In this document: piece after piece, positions 49,768 through 61,358 of the stretch
Layout: each line of letters opens with the position of its first letter
Position numbering within the stretch: the first letter of the stretch is position 1
Assembly (NCBI RefSeq): GCF_028389875.1
Contig: NC_084664.1
Location: forward strand, 119,357,966-119,421,965
Length of the DNA: 64,000 bases
DNA from: Rhea pennata
Taxonomy: Eukaryota > Chordata > Aves > Rheiformes > Rheidae
Direction of reading: 5' to 3'
Translations under genes and position numbers: made by a program
The notes under the pieces: model-generated
Databases searched by the model: none
What the model was told of the DNA's origin: nothing
The model's input: the letters and a program-made list of their open reading frames with translations, nothing else

Positions 49768-52700
49768 ATGTGTAACCGATTTGTGGGAACCTGGAAGCTT
49801 GTCTCCAGCGAAAATTTTGATGATTACATGAAAGAATTGGGTGAGAAATGCTATTTCCTTTTTTTAAAGTTTTTTTTTTAAAGTTTTCTTTAAACTTTCT
49901 CTTCTTCATCTTATGATAGAATAAGATACCATCATCATTATCGCAGATAATGTCTTCTTTCTGGCCATAAGCACTTTAATTACTTTCTAGTATAATCTCA
50001 TTTATTACATTTAGCATCTAAAATGGAAAAGGAGAAAGGCAGTTACCGGGTTATCATAATAAATCTACATCTGTCTAACTGATCTGAATAATCCATTTTC
50101 CTGTGCAGGATCCTTCCTATAGAAGGACCTATGAATTTGTAGGACTTTTTTAGTTTCTCTTGATTACACTATTAAACTCATGACTTGTGATAATTTACAA
50201 TGTATAATGGAGCTGATGTCTCATGACACTTGGATTTCAGAGGCCTGAATTCTATGAATGAATCTATCTGTTACTGAAGAATGCCAGGAATGTAATAAAT
50301 TGGGCATTGTTTTTTAATTTAATGCTGGCTTCATCTATAGATAACAAGTACACAGATACTCAGTTCCAGCATTTCTTTTGCTATATAAATGATTCACTGA
50401 AACATTAATTCCCTTTATTTGAAAGGTTAAACTCAGTAACAAAAGAACTTCAGTTAATTAATTAACCAGAGTAAATGCGGGACGAAAATCCAGCTACAGA
50501 CATTTTTCTGAAGGTCTAAACAGAATTGTTTCAGACTTGAATAATTAGCACAACCAGTGTTATACTTTACAGATAACCTTATACCCTTTTATGTAGATCT
50601 TTTAATCTGAGCAGAATTAGAAAGACACTAACTATAGCTATCCCTGTTCTGCTTTTATAAAACGGAGCTCACAGGTTGTTGACCATAAATTGGACTAAAA
50701 AGCACAAGGTAATATAAAAGGCTCTCAACACAAGATTTTTATTGAAATTTTCTGCACTTCTTCACTCTTATACTCAAATTTTTTTTTTATTTAATACTTG
50801 TACCTTTCACTGAGATTTAGACATTAGGATTCCTAAGGGACGTTAGTAGTAACTTCGGAATGGCTCAGCTTTCAGTATATTTTATGTTTGGAAGAATAAG
50901 CACCAGCGTATTGGGTGTTCAATATCTCGTTTCTTCCCTGTGGCTGGTTAACAAAAGTTCAGATTCTCAGATTCATAGAGACTAACAAAAATAAAAGGAT
51001 TTTTTCAAGCTTTTATGAGTTGCAGTCCTTTTCTACGGACCTTTCTACCAATTACATGACTACATAAATATAATGCAGATTACTAACCATCTAATTTTCA
51101 TCTTAGCTAAATGTATACAACTGTACACTCACATGTATCTTTACTTCTTGCTGAGATGCATCAGCTGGGGAAGCCTCAGCCTCTAAAAGTAATATTGTAT
51201 GCAGCTTCCACATATGAGAAATCAGTCTCATCTGAATCAGACATTATAGTATTCAAGAAGAAACTTTTTCTTATTTTTCCACAGAAGTTTTAGGAAATGA
51301 TAATGAGTTTCTTGTTTCCTAGAATGTAATGCTATATTTTTTCTGATTTATAGGAGTGGGCTTAGCTGCCAGGAAACTAGGTGGCCTGGCAAAGCCCAAT
51401 GTGATCATCAGTATGAAAGGGGATGTGGTAACTATCAGAACTGAAAGCACCTTCAAAAATACAGAGATCTCCTTCAAACTGGGCCAGCAGTTTGATGAAA
51501 TGACAGCAGATGACCGGAAAGTCAAGGTAAGGTGGCTCTAAATGATCTCCAAGGGATCCAGGTGTCCAGGAAGAGAGACGGGAGGAGTTTTTCCATTATG
51601 AAATTTCCAAGCAAGGAAAGTACCAAAAGAGGAAGCAGTATGGAGCTGAAACCGATGTTACTAAGTGTGTCATTAGCAGAAAATGTGGTTCTTGCTAACC
51701 AAAAAGTGAATCGTTACTCTAATCTAAAAAACTTTGATCATGTTTTGAAACTCTTCTCTTGGCCTTTGCAGAGTGTCGTAACCCTTGAGAAAGGATCATT
51801 GGTGCAAGTGCAGAAGTGGAACGGCAAAGAGACTACGATAAGGCGAAGACTAGTTGATGGGAAAATGGTGGTGGTAAGTACGTACTTTCTCTCTCCTTAT
51901 AAACTACCAAATGGTAGAAGGATGCAACCTTCAGTCTGTTTCGAGCGAAATGGTCTGTCAACTTTGGCTTTCCCTTTGGCTTATGAGAGAAATAAAGATG
52001 GAGAAAAAAGGAAACAAGCTTAGGAAACAAGTTGGAAGGAAATAAATCTTATTCTATACAGAAAATCGTCTGTGAAGTGATTATATTGGCAGAGCTTTTC
52101 CACATCCTTTTCCATTAATGCCAGTCAATTAAAAAACTTGTGTTTGCTCTGTCCACATGAGCACGCCAGGCTCACTAAGCAGGTGCCTGAGGTTTATGGT
52201 ATGAAAGCTGCTATCTCTGCATCTGACTCTACTTGTGATGATAAACATAGTAGGGACTGACAGGTCCTGATGGCTCCACCAAAGAGCCCTCCGCACTCCA
52301 GGAACTGAGTCTTTGATGAAGGCTGGCGAGTGGTGACTTTCCCTTATCTGTTTCTCTCATCAGGGCTAATCTATCTTTCTTCATCAGTCACACAGAAAGC
52401 ACAGGAAAGCAAAGCCAGTGTTATCATACATTTTGGAGGCCTTAGTTGCAGTATTTTTTTAATAAAGGCTTACTGTTGAATGAAGGAAAGTATTTTGTTC
52501 ATTAAAGTTTTTAAAGAGAAAACTAGCATGAGTAACTTGTTTGAAAACAGCAACGTTAAGTCTTAATACCTGAGTTTGTTCTGATTGAATTTTGTTTTAA
52601 ACTCTTAATATGTTTGGAAGGTTGATTTGCTTTTGCATTTTACTGTGACTGCATTTCTCTGTAAAGTTCTCCTGATTATTCAAACACCTTTAAAGAGCTG

Positions 52701-53440
52701 AGCAGAGAGGTAGCACCCCTCTTGCACCAATGTCCTTCTGTCTGCAGTTCAGAAGTCTCCCTAGAGCACGTTGTCAGGGTTAGGGCACAGCAAACCCCAT
52801 CAGTCTGCAGAAGACAAGGTTTCCGTGACGCTTCTCTCTCTGCTGCTCAGGCCCTGTGGCTGTGAGTCACCAAGAGCCAGGCAGGGGGTGAGATGCTCAG
52901 CACAAACATTTTGTGACTCATTAATCCAAAGTTTTATAGGCCAGAGGTCTGACCTTTGAAATTGCATAGGCCACTTTTGCTTCCACAAATAAAATCCATT
53001 TTTTAAATTGAAAGTTTGTGTTCATGGGTTGTGGTAAAATAAACTAGGCATATAGACTAGACTGATACTTCTGTCAAGTCAGTAACACCAAGGAAGGTAA
53101 ATATGTTTCTGGAAGCCGAGCAAAATTGAATGAGCTACATAGCTATATAGCTACTACCTCATCTCCGATTTCGCAATATATTTATCATTATATGCCACTT
53201 CATTGCCTGATGCTGTTAAAATAACAAGTTTTTCCACAGTAATATAAAAACAGCTTTGCTGTTTATTCTAAAAATTATATAGAGCTGTACAACGTGATAT
53301 TTGGATTTTCATTGATTTTTGTAGTTACTCAAGCAGATGCACCTCCCATCAGGGAGAGGTTTAAATTAATATTTTATTTTGTGTCCTAGGAATGTGCCAT
53401 GAAAGGAGTTGTCTGCACTAGAATCTATGAGAGAGTGTGA
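49768..53440 (+). CDS. PMP2: PMP2 (FABP8), myelin P2 fatty-acid-binding protein (four exons)
   Basis: Encodes a 132-residue lipid-binding protein. Its mammalian orthologue is a peripheral membrane protein of peripheral-nerve myelin that binds fatty acids and cholesterol and helps stack membranes. Coding exons are 49768-49840, 51354-51526, 51772-51873 and 53390-53440 (73, 173, 102, 51 nt), with GT/AG borders and phases 1, 0, 0. The start is [62 protein letters not shown] and [15 protein letters not shown] follow the mammalian P2 pattern closely. Ligand residues Arg107, Arg127 and Tyr129 are present, as are Cys118 and Cys125, the pair reported to form a disulphide in mammalian P2. The strongly basic surface expected of P2 is visible in Arg106-Arg108 and the lysines of the portal. 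Introns are 1513, 245 and 1516 bp, nearly matching those of FABP4. A read-through frame through exon 3 into intron 3 (51532-52023) is not a separate gene. Confidence 0.96.
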
Positions 53441-53613
53441 AGAAATTCCTCCTCTGCACCGGACTGGGACTAGCTCTTAAAACTCAGCTTAGTTCAGTGA
53501 CCAAAGCCTCATGCTTCTTTATTTTCTTATTTCCTTTTATTGGGGAGATGACTACATTATAATTTGATATTTCAGAGCCATAGTGTAACTAATCCAAAGT
53601 ATTGTGGTGATCC

Positions 53614-53619
53614 AATAAA
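53614..53619 (+). promoter_or_regulatory. PMP2: PMP2 polyadenylation signal
   Basis: Canonical AATAAA 174 bases after the PMP2 stop codon. Cleavage is expected about 15-25 bases downstream, and T/G-rich sequence follows at 53641-53655. The short 3' UTR is similar in size to that of FABP4. Confidence 0.85.
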
Positions 53620-53639
53620 AGCTTCTCAACACATAAAAT

Positions 53640-54400
53640 AGTATTTGTCTCTGCATGAATGATTTAGGTTTTCTTCCCTGCATGCTGTTCATCTTTTCTG
53701 CTCCTGTCTGCCTAAGTTGTCAGACTATTTCTGAGTAAAATAGTGAAACACAACTAATTTGTCTTACAAGGGTGTTAACACTTTTTCCTTGATATATGTA
53801 ATAGTTCTCACCTCATGGCTTCAATATTCCTTTCCTATTGACAACTTTATTGCCAAGTAATTCCTATAGGGAAACCATTCTTACCATCAGATTTCTTGAC
53901 TTTCTGTAAATTTTTACTTATAATTTTACTACATCATTGTATTATTCTCATATCCAACATTTTATAGTTTAGTGTCATTTTTTATACTTCTTGTAGTGCT
54001 ATTTTTCATATATTTTGGCATTTATTTGTAAGAGAATAACTACTGGAGGAAAAAGATACCAGGTTATAATTCATGGTTTTCTGCCAAATAGTTTTTTCCA
54101 CCGTAAAATGAAGTGTGCAGCTGTTGTGAATGAACTCCAGAAGTGTTAAGCTTGGAAGGCTACATTTTGTGAAGTGCTGAGCATTTAAGCATGAGCTTAC
54201 TGTTAAGCACATGAAGGAGCTTTCACGGGGTTAGATCTGCTCCCAGGCCTGGCTGCCTAAGCTCTTCATTGCTCCCGTTGTACATACATTGCGCTTTTAA
54301 CTAAGGGAAAAACAGACAAAGCCCGGACGATTTCTGCAAATCGATTTAATCAGAAGGCGTTCTAGCAGCTTATTAATTTTTGTCTCCAGCAGTCGGTATT
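53640..54400. other. PMP2 downstream region, no gene recognised
   Basis: AT-rich DNA between the PMP2 polyadenylation signal and the first CpG-rich block. No exon or repeat could be supported. Confidence 0.45.
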
Positions 54401-54403
54401 CTG

Positions 54404-54960
54404 TGATACCACGACGTTCGTGCTGACTGCGTGGAGTGGGGTATTTCACCCTTCTGTCCCGCCTAGGCGCGTGGGAAGCTTGCGCTGGCCTCCGTGCTGC
54501 TATACCGGACTCTCCCCGCCTTTTCTGTGGGGGCTAAGACCGCTGTGACAGGTGCAAGCGTTTATTTTGGCTTGTTACGAGCGGCAGTGCTGACAGGAAC
54601 CTTTGCCTACTGATTTTACACTCCAGAACGTGAATTCTCAAGGCTGAGAGAGATCCTGAACGTCGTACGTTAAACTGGTGCAGCCAAGCGGAGAGTTAAG
54701 AAACGAATGCTGAAACGGACCGCCGGTTTGGCTGTTCGCTCGGCAGCCTCTTCAGGCCCTCGCTTTGCAGGGCGGAGCGGCCGCGGCGAGGCAGTCGGGG
54801 CGGCCCGCGCCGGCCGGTCCCGCCGCGCAGAGCTCGTCGCTCGCTCCCGAGCCGCGGGGAAAGGGGCAGTCGCCGCTGCGACAGGCTCTTCGTTTCCTCG
54901 GCTTTTCTGACAGCAACCTGTAACTGTTTCGCTGGGGTTAAACGGCATATTTTCCTCGCC
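54404..54960. promoter_or_regulatory. CpG-rich block 1, candidate promoter without a recognised gene
   Basis: An abrupt rise in G+C and CpG density compared with flanking AT-rich DNA, strongest at 54710-54870, with runs such as 'gcggccgcggcgaggcag' (54777-54794) and 'ggcccgcgccggccgg' (54801-54816). These include GC-box-like and NotI-type sequence. Overlapping open frames on both strands (67 and 92 codons) reflect base composition and are not convincing proteins. CpG islands in birds usually mark promoters, so this may start an unannotated transcript on either strand or a distant neighbour such as FABP5 or PAG1. That is inference. Confidence 0.6.
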
Positions 54961-55015
54961 TTCAGCTTTTTATTTCCTCAAGAAAAGGAAGTAAATACTC
55001 ACTTCGATACAAAGC

Positions 55016-55086
55016 TTTTTTTTTTTTTTTTTTCCCCGGCTCTGGAAATAGTGGCGGAAAAAAAAAAAAAAAAAAAAAAAAAAAAA
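55016..55086. repeat. Poly-T and poly-A tracts facing each other
   Basis: About 18 T (55016-55033) and 29 A (55058-55086) are separated by 24 bases. As an inverted pair they could pair as a hairpin in single-stranded form. Confidence 0.8.
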
Positions 55087-55455
55087 GCACGACTTGCGCA
55101 GTCCACATTCATTTATTTACTATCTTCTCCTTTTCTACGCTATAACCCATCACCCTTCTATTCTCTATACGGAATTGTTAACTGCATTATTTTCCTAGAG
55201 TCTTGGGATTAAAATAATTGTTGCTTTGGGCTTTTTAAATTCCTGACTAAATGTAGTTATGCTATTAGGAGCCTAGTGTTCGGCACATGTACTCTACACA
55301 GAGGTCACTTTAAAATGTCCTGAGAGCTGAGGACTTTCCAAAACAGGAAAAGTGCAACTGAACTGATAGTGTTGAAGGCAAAAACAATAAAGCAGGTGGT
55401 ACAAATCGGCATAGAAATGGAGGATTTGGGGATTCTGGTGTCTGTAAAGCAGTCC

Positions 55456-55469
55456 GGGGGGGGGGGGGG
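55456..55469. repeat. 14-G homopolymer between the two CpG-rich blocks
   Basis: A 14-G run, the longest G run in the window. Its length is likely to vary between individuals and assemblies. Confidence 0.85.
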
Positions 55470-55673
55470 TTGTCTTCTGGAGAATTTAAACAGATTGTGA
55501 AGTCTCAAGGCCGTTTTATTGTGTCTTACCGCAAATTAGTTTTTCTGCTTTCCTAAACTCTTGACAAGGGTCAGGTCCTCCTGCAATGAGTGTCTGAACT
55601 GAGGCACGATACCTGCCATTTCCCTTGCCTGTGTGCGCCCCCATATAATTCAATATTAATAGCCTGATGCTGG

Positions 55674-56110
55674 TATATAAATATAATTATTTAAACCAGC
55701 TGGCCTGATCTAGTGCCCAGCTAATGAAGAAAGTGGCTGGTTTTAGAGGGCACACGTGCTTCTCCCGTTCGTCACTCTTCCTCCGGGCTCTGTCGTGCCT
55801 CCTTTCCCGCGCCGCTTGCCACTCGCCTCGGCGGCGGGAGCTGCCCGCACAGGGTATTCACTGCTGCAGAGCGGCCAGAAGCAAGCGGGCACCGCGGGAA
55901 CCTGCGTTCATCCAGTCGCTCCCACTGGGACCACCGAAATCGAGTACGAGCCCGTGGGTCCTGCCGCTGTTGCCTTGGCCGGGGCAGAAGGTGACTGTGA
56001 TAGAAAGCATCTCTTGGGGTCAAGGAGCTACATCTGTGGGGCTGTAGCCTTGTTCCTTCCTTCATCACACCCTGAGGATTTTCTGGGAAGGGAATGGAAA
56101 GGAGGGAACA
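55674..56110 (+). promoter_or_regulatory. CpG-rich block 2 with upstream TATA box and E-box
   Basis: TATATAA (55674-55680) precedes a CACGTG E-box (55753-55758) and a CpG-rich segment strongest at 55765-55965. A splice-donor-like CAGAAG|GTGACT occurs near 55990. This arrangement would suit the first exon of a + strand transcript. Open frames of 107, 122 and 126 codons overlap in three frames on two strands, so none stands out as coding. I recognise no protein in them. Confidence 0.45.
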
Positions 56111-58429
56111 AGCGGGAGAGCTGAGGAGGAGGGGAAGGCCACTGACTTTCAAGAAAGAAAATGTTTATCCTGCTGACAACTTACATAGTAGGTTTAAACC
56201 TTTCTTGAATGTTTTAGCAAAGTTCGCTCAGGTGGCAGATTTGGGGACAAATGTACGTTTCAAAGTGAATTTGCTCCCACCCAGTGGAGCAGCACCTGGC
56301 CTCTGCTGCTGTTTCAGTTACGGGAACGTTACCGCGTGTTTGGACAGTTGCACTAGACACCGAACATGCAGGTGAACGTGCCAAAGATTTGGGGAGGGGG
56401 CTGTTATCAAAGGAATTGTGCTTTGTAGGACATCCTCACCGCTCGTAGTATTTCCTCAGGGAGAAACAACTTGTTATGCTGATAACCACCGGATGCTAGA
56501 GAAATTGCTCAACTGTGTCTTTTAAGATGTTGTTGCCTTCACTAATTTTTGTTTTGGATTAAAGGCGTTCTCTCGACGTTGGCGGTACAACGGAGTGAAA
56601 GGTTAGCAGAGCTGAAGGGGTAATCAGTCAGAAATGAAGAGGCTGATACCATGAAAAATTGCCTTCAGGAACCCAGGAATTTAGATGTAATCAAGTTCTT
56701 TGTTAGGGAGGTAATTAGAGCATATCCTTGCTATTTCAATGCAAAATGTTGTGACTGGCTATTGGCCATCGTACTGCAGATGGAAAACACAATATAATGA
56801 TGTTATTCGGACTAAAGGGCACAGCATTAGGAATGATGCAGTCACTAAGACACTACAAAGAGAAAAAGCTACATTACACAGACGCTGTTCTTAACGATAT
56901 TTTTGAAGGAGCCTGTGCTCTTTTCACCTCTCACGTAGCAAATCGATATTTAAATACACTTTCCTCAAATGTTATAAATGTTTCTAAAATTAAAGCAAGA
57001 TGGAAAGCAATGATTCAAGAATTAGAATGGATGGAGCTACTCAACCACAGCTGGATATATTTTCAGGTCATCAATGCAATACTAATTAAAAGTAATCATA
57101 TTAAAATTATTGATCATATTATTTCTTATAATGTGATCAGAAATGTGTAAGGGTAAAAAAGTATTTCTATTCACTTCCAAGTGGGCATATCTACTTCCTG
57201 GCACACTTCCTTGTGGACAAGACTTCATAGTAGCACCTCTTCAAGCAGTTGGGTTGAAAGCACTGTGAAAGTTGGTCTTGTGCTTTAAGCTCATAAACTC
57301 TCCCAGTGTCAGAGTAGAAGCTGCAGGAGTAGTGGAGCTATGTGACATGCCCGCTAAAGCACAACCTGTATCCAGTTTGATTGAATTTGGGGTATAATTA
57401 TGAGATCTTAGGCATAATTACAGGAAAGGGCAGATATTTAACATACCAATACCACTGAATATGCCAACAATAATACCATTTATCTTTCAGATCCTAGCAC
57501 GAGTTTCCAGAGCTGAAAACTGAAATATATACGTATATTTTATTTGGAAGCTCGGCACATTTGTTACAAAAATCTGTGAGATGGTAAATGTGGAGTCATC
57601 TTGTGTACAGAATCTCCTAGCAGAGGGTAACAGCTTTATAGGGCTTTGCTCCACCTTCTTATACTTTGTACCATATAGTTTATACCATATATGCAGAGTT
57701 TTATAGCCTATTGACTCTTATAAACTTGTATAGGCAAATTCATTTCAAAGGAATATTAATTCCTTCTTGTTTTCTTTACTTCCTATAAAAAATAAAAATC
57801 CAAAGCAATTTGAAACTGTAAGCCGTAACATTCAAGACCCCTAATTAGCTCTCTAGCACAAATGCCTTCATTTATGTTAGCAAGAGATAGAGCAGTCAGA
57901 TTATGAAAAGGTAGGAGTATAGATGTCTCCACTTTCCCGACAGAATCTGAACTGTTTGGCCAGGAGCACAGGAATCAACATTAGGTCTCTTCCTGATGCT
58001 TCCTCTTTCTGAGGGATTCAGTGTAATCAGGAAGCATCATCACAGTTTATACTGGCTCTATTTCCATTTGGGTAGAAAGTATGTTGTGAAATAAAAATGC
58101 AATTGTTATAGTCTGAGATGATGACTTTGGAAAACATCTATCAAGGAAAAGGAATAATTTTAAGATTGTATTCCCTCCTTTTTCTTATGTACCTTTGCAA
58201 AGGCCACATATTGTGGATATCTTATATTCACGTGTAAAATTCTTTTTAATTGTTTGTGGCTTGGAAAATGCAATTCCAAACGTAAGATTAAAGTCAAAAT
58301 CCTGATTAAGATCCATTGCGTAAATATAATTATAGGGAAGGACACAGCTTTGCTATCTCACACTGAAGAGAAAGAAGACAACCACCTCTTAACTGGGATA
58401 GAAAGAAAAGCCAGCGAATTACATGGCAG
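56111..58429. other. Intergenic, one unrecognised open frame
   Basis: AT-rich DNA 3' of the CpG-rich blocks. It contains a 117-codon open frame on the + strand (56797-57150) that I do not recognise, and is otherwise featureless by eye. No FABP5-like exon was found on either strand. Confidence 0.4.
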
Positions 58430-59125
58430 TCAGCTTAACATCAATTCTCAGAAAAAAATGCAAATAAATCATACTACTTAGGAGAACCGAGAAGAGAGTA
58501 AGGGAATGAATGGAGGTCACTATGAACTGATCAAGAACAAACCATTTCAAACCAATCTCATTATCTTCTACAACAGAATGACAAGTCTCCTGGATGGAAG
58601 AAGAGCAGTAGCAGTCATTTGTGTTGGCTTCAGTAAGGCCTTGACTGAACCCTGTAAGACATTTTTATAAATAATCTAGGATAGATTAAGCTGTTACTAC
58701 AGAAAAGGGGTACAAACTGATGCAAAAAATGTATTTGGATTGTCAGCGGTTCACTGTCAAAATGAAAGGATCTATCAAGTGGACTTCTACTGGTTCAGTC
58801 CTGTTGAATCTCTTGAGTACTAACCTGGATGTTATTTATAGACTGTACAAAGATGAGAGGAAATGCAAACACACTGGAGGAAAGAGTCTGAATTCAAATG
58901 ATTTCAGCAAACTCAGGAAATAGTCTGAAATGGTCAGGATGACATTTAAGAGGAAAAAAATGCACTAGGCAGGATCAATAGCAGCACAAACACCGGATAG
59001 GGAACAAGTAAGAACTAGTTCAAACAGTAGGAGTTTATAATGGATTGCAGACTGAATATGAGTGAAAAACGTGACATTACTGAAAAAAGACAAACCTCAT
59101 ACTGGGGTGCACACCAAACCAAGCT
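58430..59125 (+). repeat. Old CR1 LINE fragment
   Basis: Forward-orientation, degraded CR1 internal sequence. Recognisable pieces are 'gtgttggcttcagtaaggcc' (58621-58640), which matches the reverse-transcriptase region encoding the Gly-Phe-Ser-Lys-Ala motif area in CR1, and 'taacctggatgttatttata' (58821-58840) further downstream. The reading frame is broken many times. Boundaries are approximate. Confidence 0.65.
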
Positions 59126-61300
59126 CCGGTGGCTACTATTCTCAGCAACTGAAAGTATCCAAGAAGCAGTGTGGCAGAAGCTAACCTCTGCATTTCTTAT
59201 CATGAGAATCACAGTTTACCGAATCTCTTCTCAGCTCCCTAAGTACATGTTCTCATGAGTCAAAAACTGAGCACTAAAAGAAAAAAGTAATTTTAAGCAA
59301 AGTAGTAGATTACCCAGAGTATGAATAGACTTTCATTATTTCCTTCTATTGCTCATATTTTCTAAGTAATCCGTCATATGAAATAGGAGACTTAAATTGC
59401 TTGCACCAGAAAGATACTGTTTTTCTCAAGCTAAATAAATAGCTGAAGGTTGAATAGTTTGAGAAAACAAAAAAGGCAGAGAGAGAGAATCTGAAATAAA
59501 TAAAAAAAATCTTAAATCTGGGTAATCTGAATGCAGCATTCTATGATGAAGCCAGCCAGCCTGGGAATGTAGTCATATTGCTGTTATCACTTCAAAGAAC
59601 CTGAAGTGTTTGTAAAGATAACCCTGTATCTCCAGAGAAAGCTACGCTAGCCGCATTTCCACTCTGACAGAGGGAGTCACCAGATGGTGATTAAGTACAG
59701 TCTTTCCAAAGCTTTTCTACCAACTGCAAAGGACTGCTGTATTGTTCTTTGGCATGTTTCAGGTTATTCACAGGGGGCTGTGAAAACAGCTGGAAAATGG
59801 TTTGTTTGCTTTTGCTTTTTTTTTTTACTTAATTTCCCTAAAAAGAGTGCCTAGTCAAGCCAGAGTTCTTCCCTTAAAGCTACATAATAGCACTGGGTCT
59901 GGATGCTCAAAGAGAATTACATATGAGATACCTGAGACCCGACCCCTCTCTTTAAGGACTGGCATGCAAAGATTGAAGACATATGTTGAACTGAAAATAT
60001 TCTCAAACTCTGCATCAGCAACGGCTCTTCCACCTGAAACCAGCCTGGAAAGCCCTGTAGCTGTTGTTGTTCAGTAGCTCAGAGCCAATATGATTTACAT
60101 TTTTTACTGTTATCAGAATGAATAGCATCAATCTTAAAAAAAAATAGCTGAAGTGATAAGGAAAATGGCTAGGATGTTCCTCATTGCTCATACAAATCCA
60201 TAGTTATCAGTACTGCTGTCAAACACTGCTGGGTATCTCCTGGGTGCCTGCTGGCTGCAGAATCTGCCTATGCAAACTGTCCCTGAGCACTGAGGGACTA
60301 AACCATTCCTGAAAAATATCCAGCACAGCTGATTTCCCTTTAACTTGAAGGATGGCAATTAACTCAATCAAAAATGAGATTCTGAAAAACTCTTCAGTGG
60401 CTGGAGTTACGCCTCCGCCTCCGCCCATTGCTGTGGGCTGTTATGGGGAGAGGTCACAGCAAGGCAGCTGTGACCTCTTGGAAGGTCTCGCCGGGTGCAG
60501 CCTCAGTACTTTACCTCCTGCGGGCAGGTGTCTGGGATGTGCCCCACTCGGGCTGTGAGCACAGTTTCTGCTGCCTGAGTAACATCCGTGCCTAGGCCAG
60601 TAAGGGATGTATTTGGCAAAGATATCCCCCCAGAAGCTCTGCAGAAACAACTACTTTGAATCAAAACGATCTATTTTGCCCCTCCCCCCAAAAAAACACC
60701 TTACACAACATTTAGATGTGCGATTTCAAAACCTGAGGAGACTAAATCATATCTTTTCTTATCTACTCTCCTTTCTTCCCACGGGTCAAGCTTGTTCCTC
60801 ACATCAGCTCACACTGCTCACAGCACGCTGTGTATCTATCTGCTTCTCCTCAGACAGCTGGTCTGTACTAGTTTATCTCTGCTTCCTCTCCTAACTCCAT
60901 ATTCTCCAGGGCTATTTAAATGTCTAGCTTAACTTTCAGAAGTGAATATTTCTGCCTGAATGAAAGTAGCCAAATAGATAATTTCTTCCAGTGTTATGCC
61001 CCAATAAATGTCTTCCAATGTTATGAATGCCCCAACCAATGTCTTCTCATTTATAGAAGTCTGTGGTCTTGCGCTTTTTTCTCTTTTCCCTATTAGGACA
61101 TTGTTGGGGTATGTGATAAAAGGCTTGTCCCAACATGCACTAAGGAGTCCAGAGGCACAATAGCAGATAGCGGGATAAACAGGACCAGTTCCATGTGAGC
61201 TGGTTGGTGTGCTTTTCTGCCCTTCCTCACTGGGATTGGGGATCCAGGGGCCAGTTGCGGAGTAGCTTGAGCGTCTAAGCCCCGTTGTTGGAGATCTGCT
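59126..61300. other. Intergenic, no gene recognised
   Basis: Open frames here are 95 codons or fewer and unrecognised. A CCGCCT repeat ('gcctccgcctccgccc', 60411-60426) and a short T run near 59815-59828 are the only simple-sequence features noted. Confidence 0.4.
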
Positions 61301-61301
61301 T

Positions 61302-61358
61302 TGTGTGTGTGTGTGTGAGTATATATATATATGTATATATATTTATGTATGTATGTAT
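61302..61358. repeat. Compound (GT)n-(AT)n-(TATG)n microsatellite
   Basis: About eight GT units, then AT/TATG units. The whole tract alternates purine and pyrimidine, apart from a few interruptions. Confidence 0.9.

Noticed and set aside
51532-52023. 163-codon open frame overlapping PMP2 exon 3
   Set aside because: It is intron 2 sequence, exon 3 in frame and read-through into intron 3; the exon is fully explained by PMP2.
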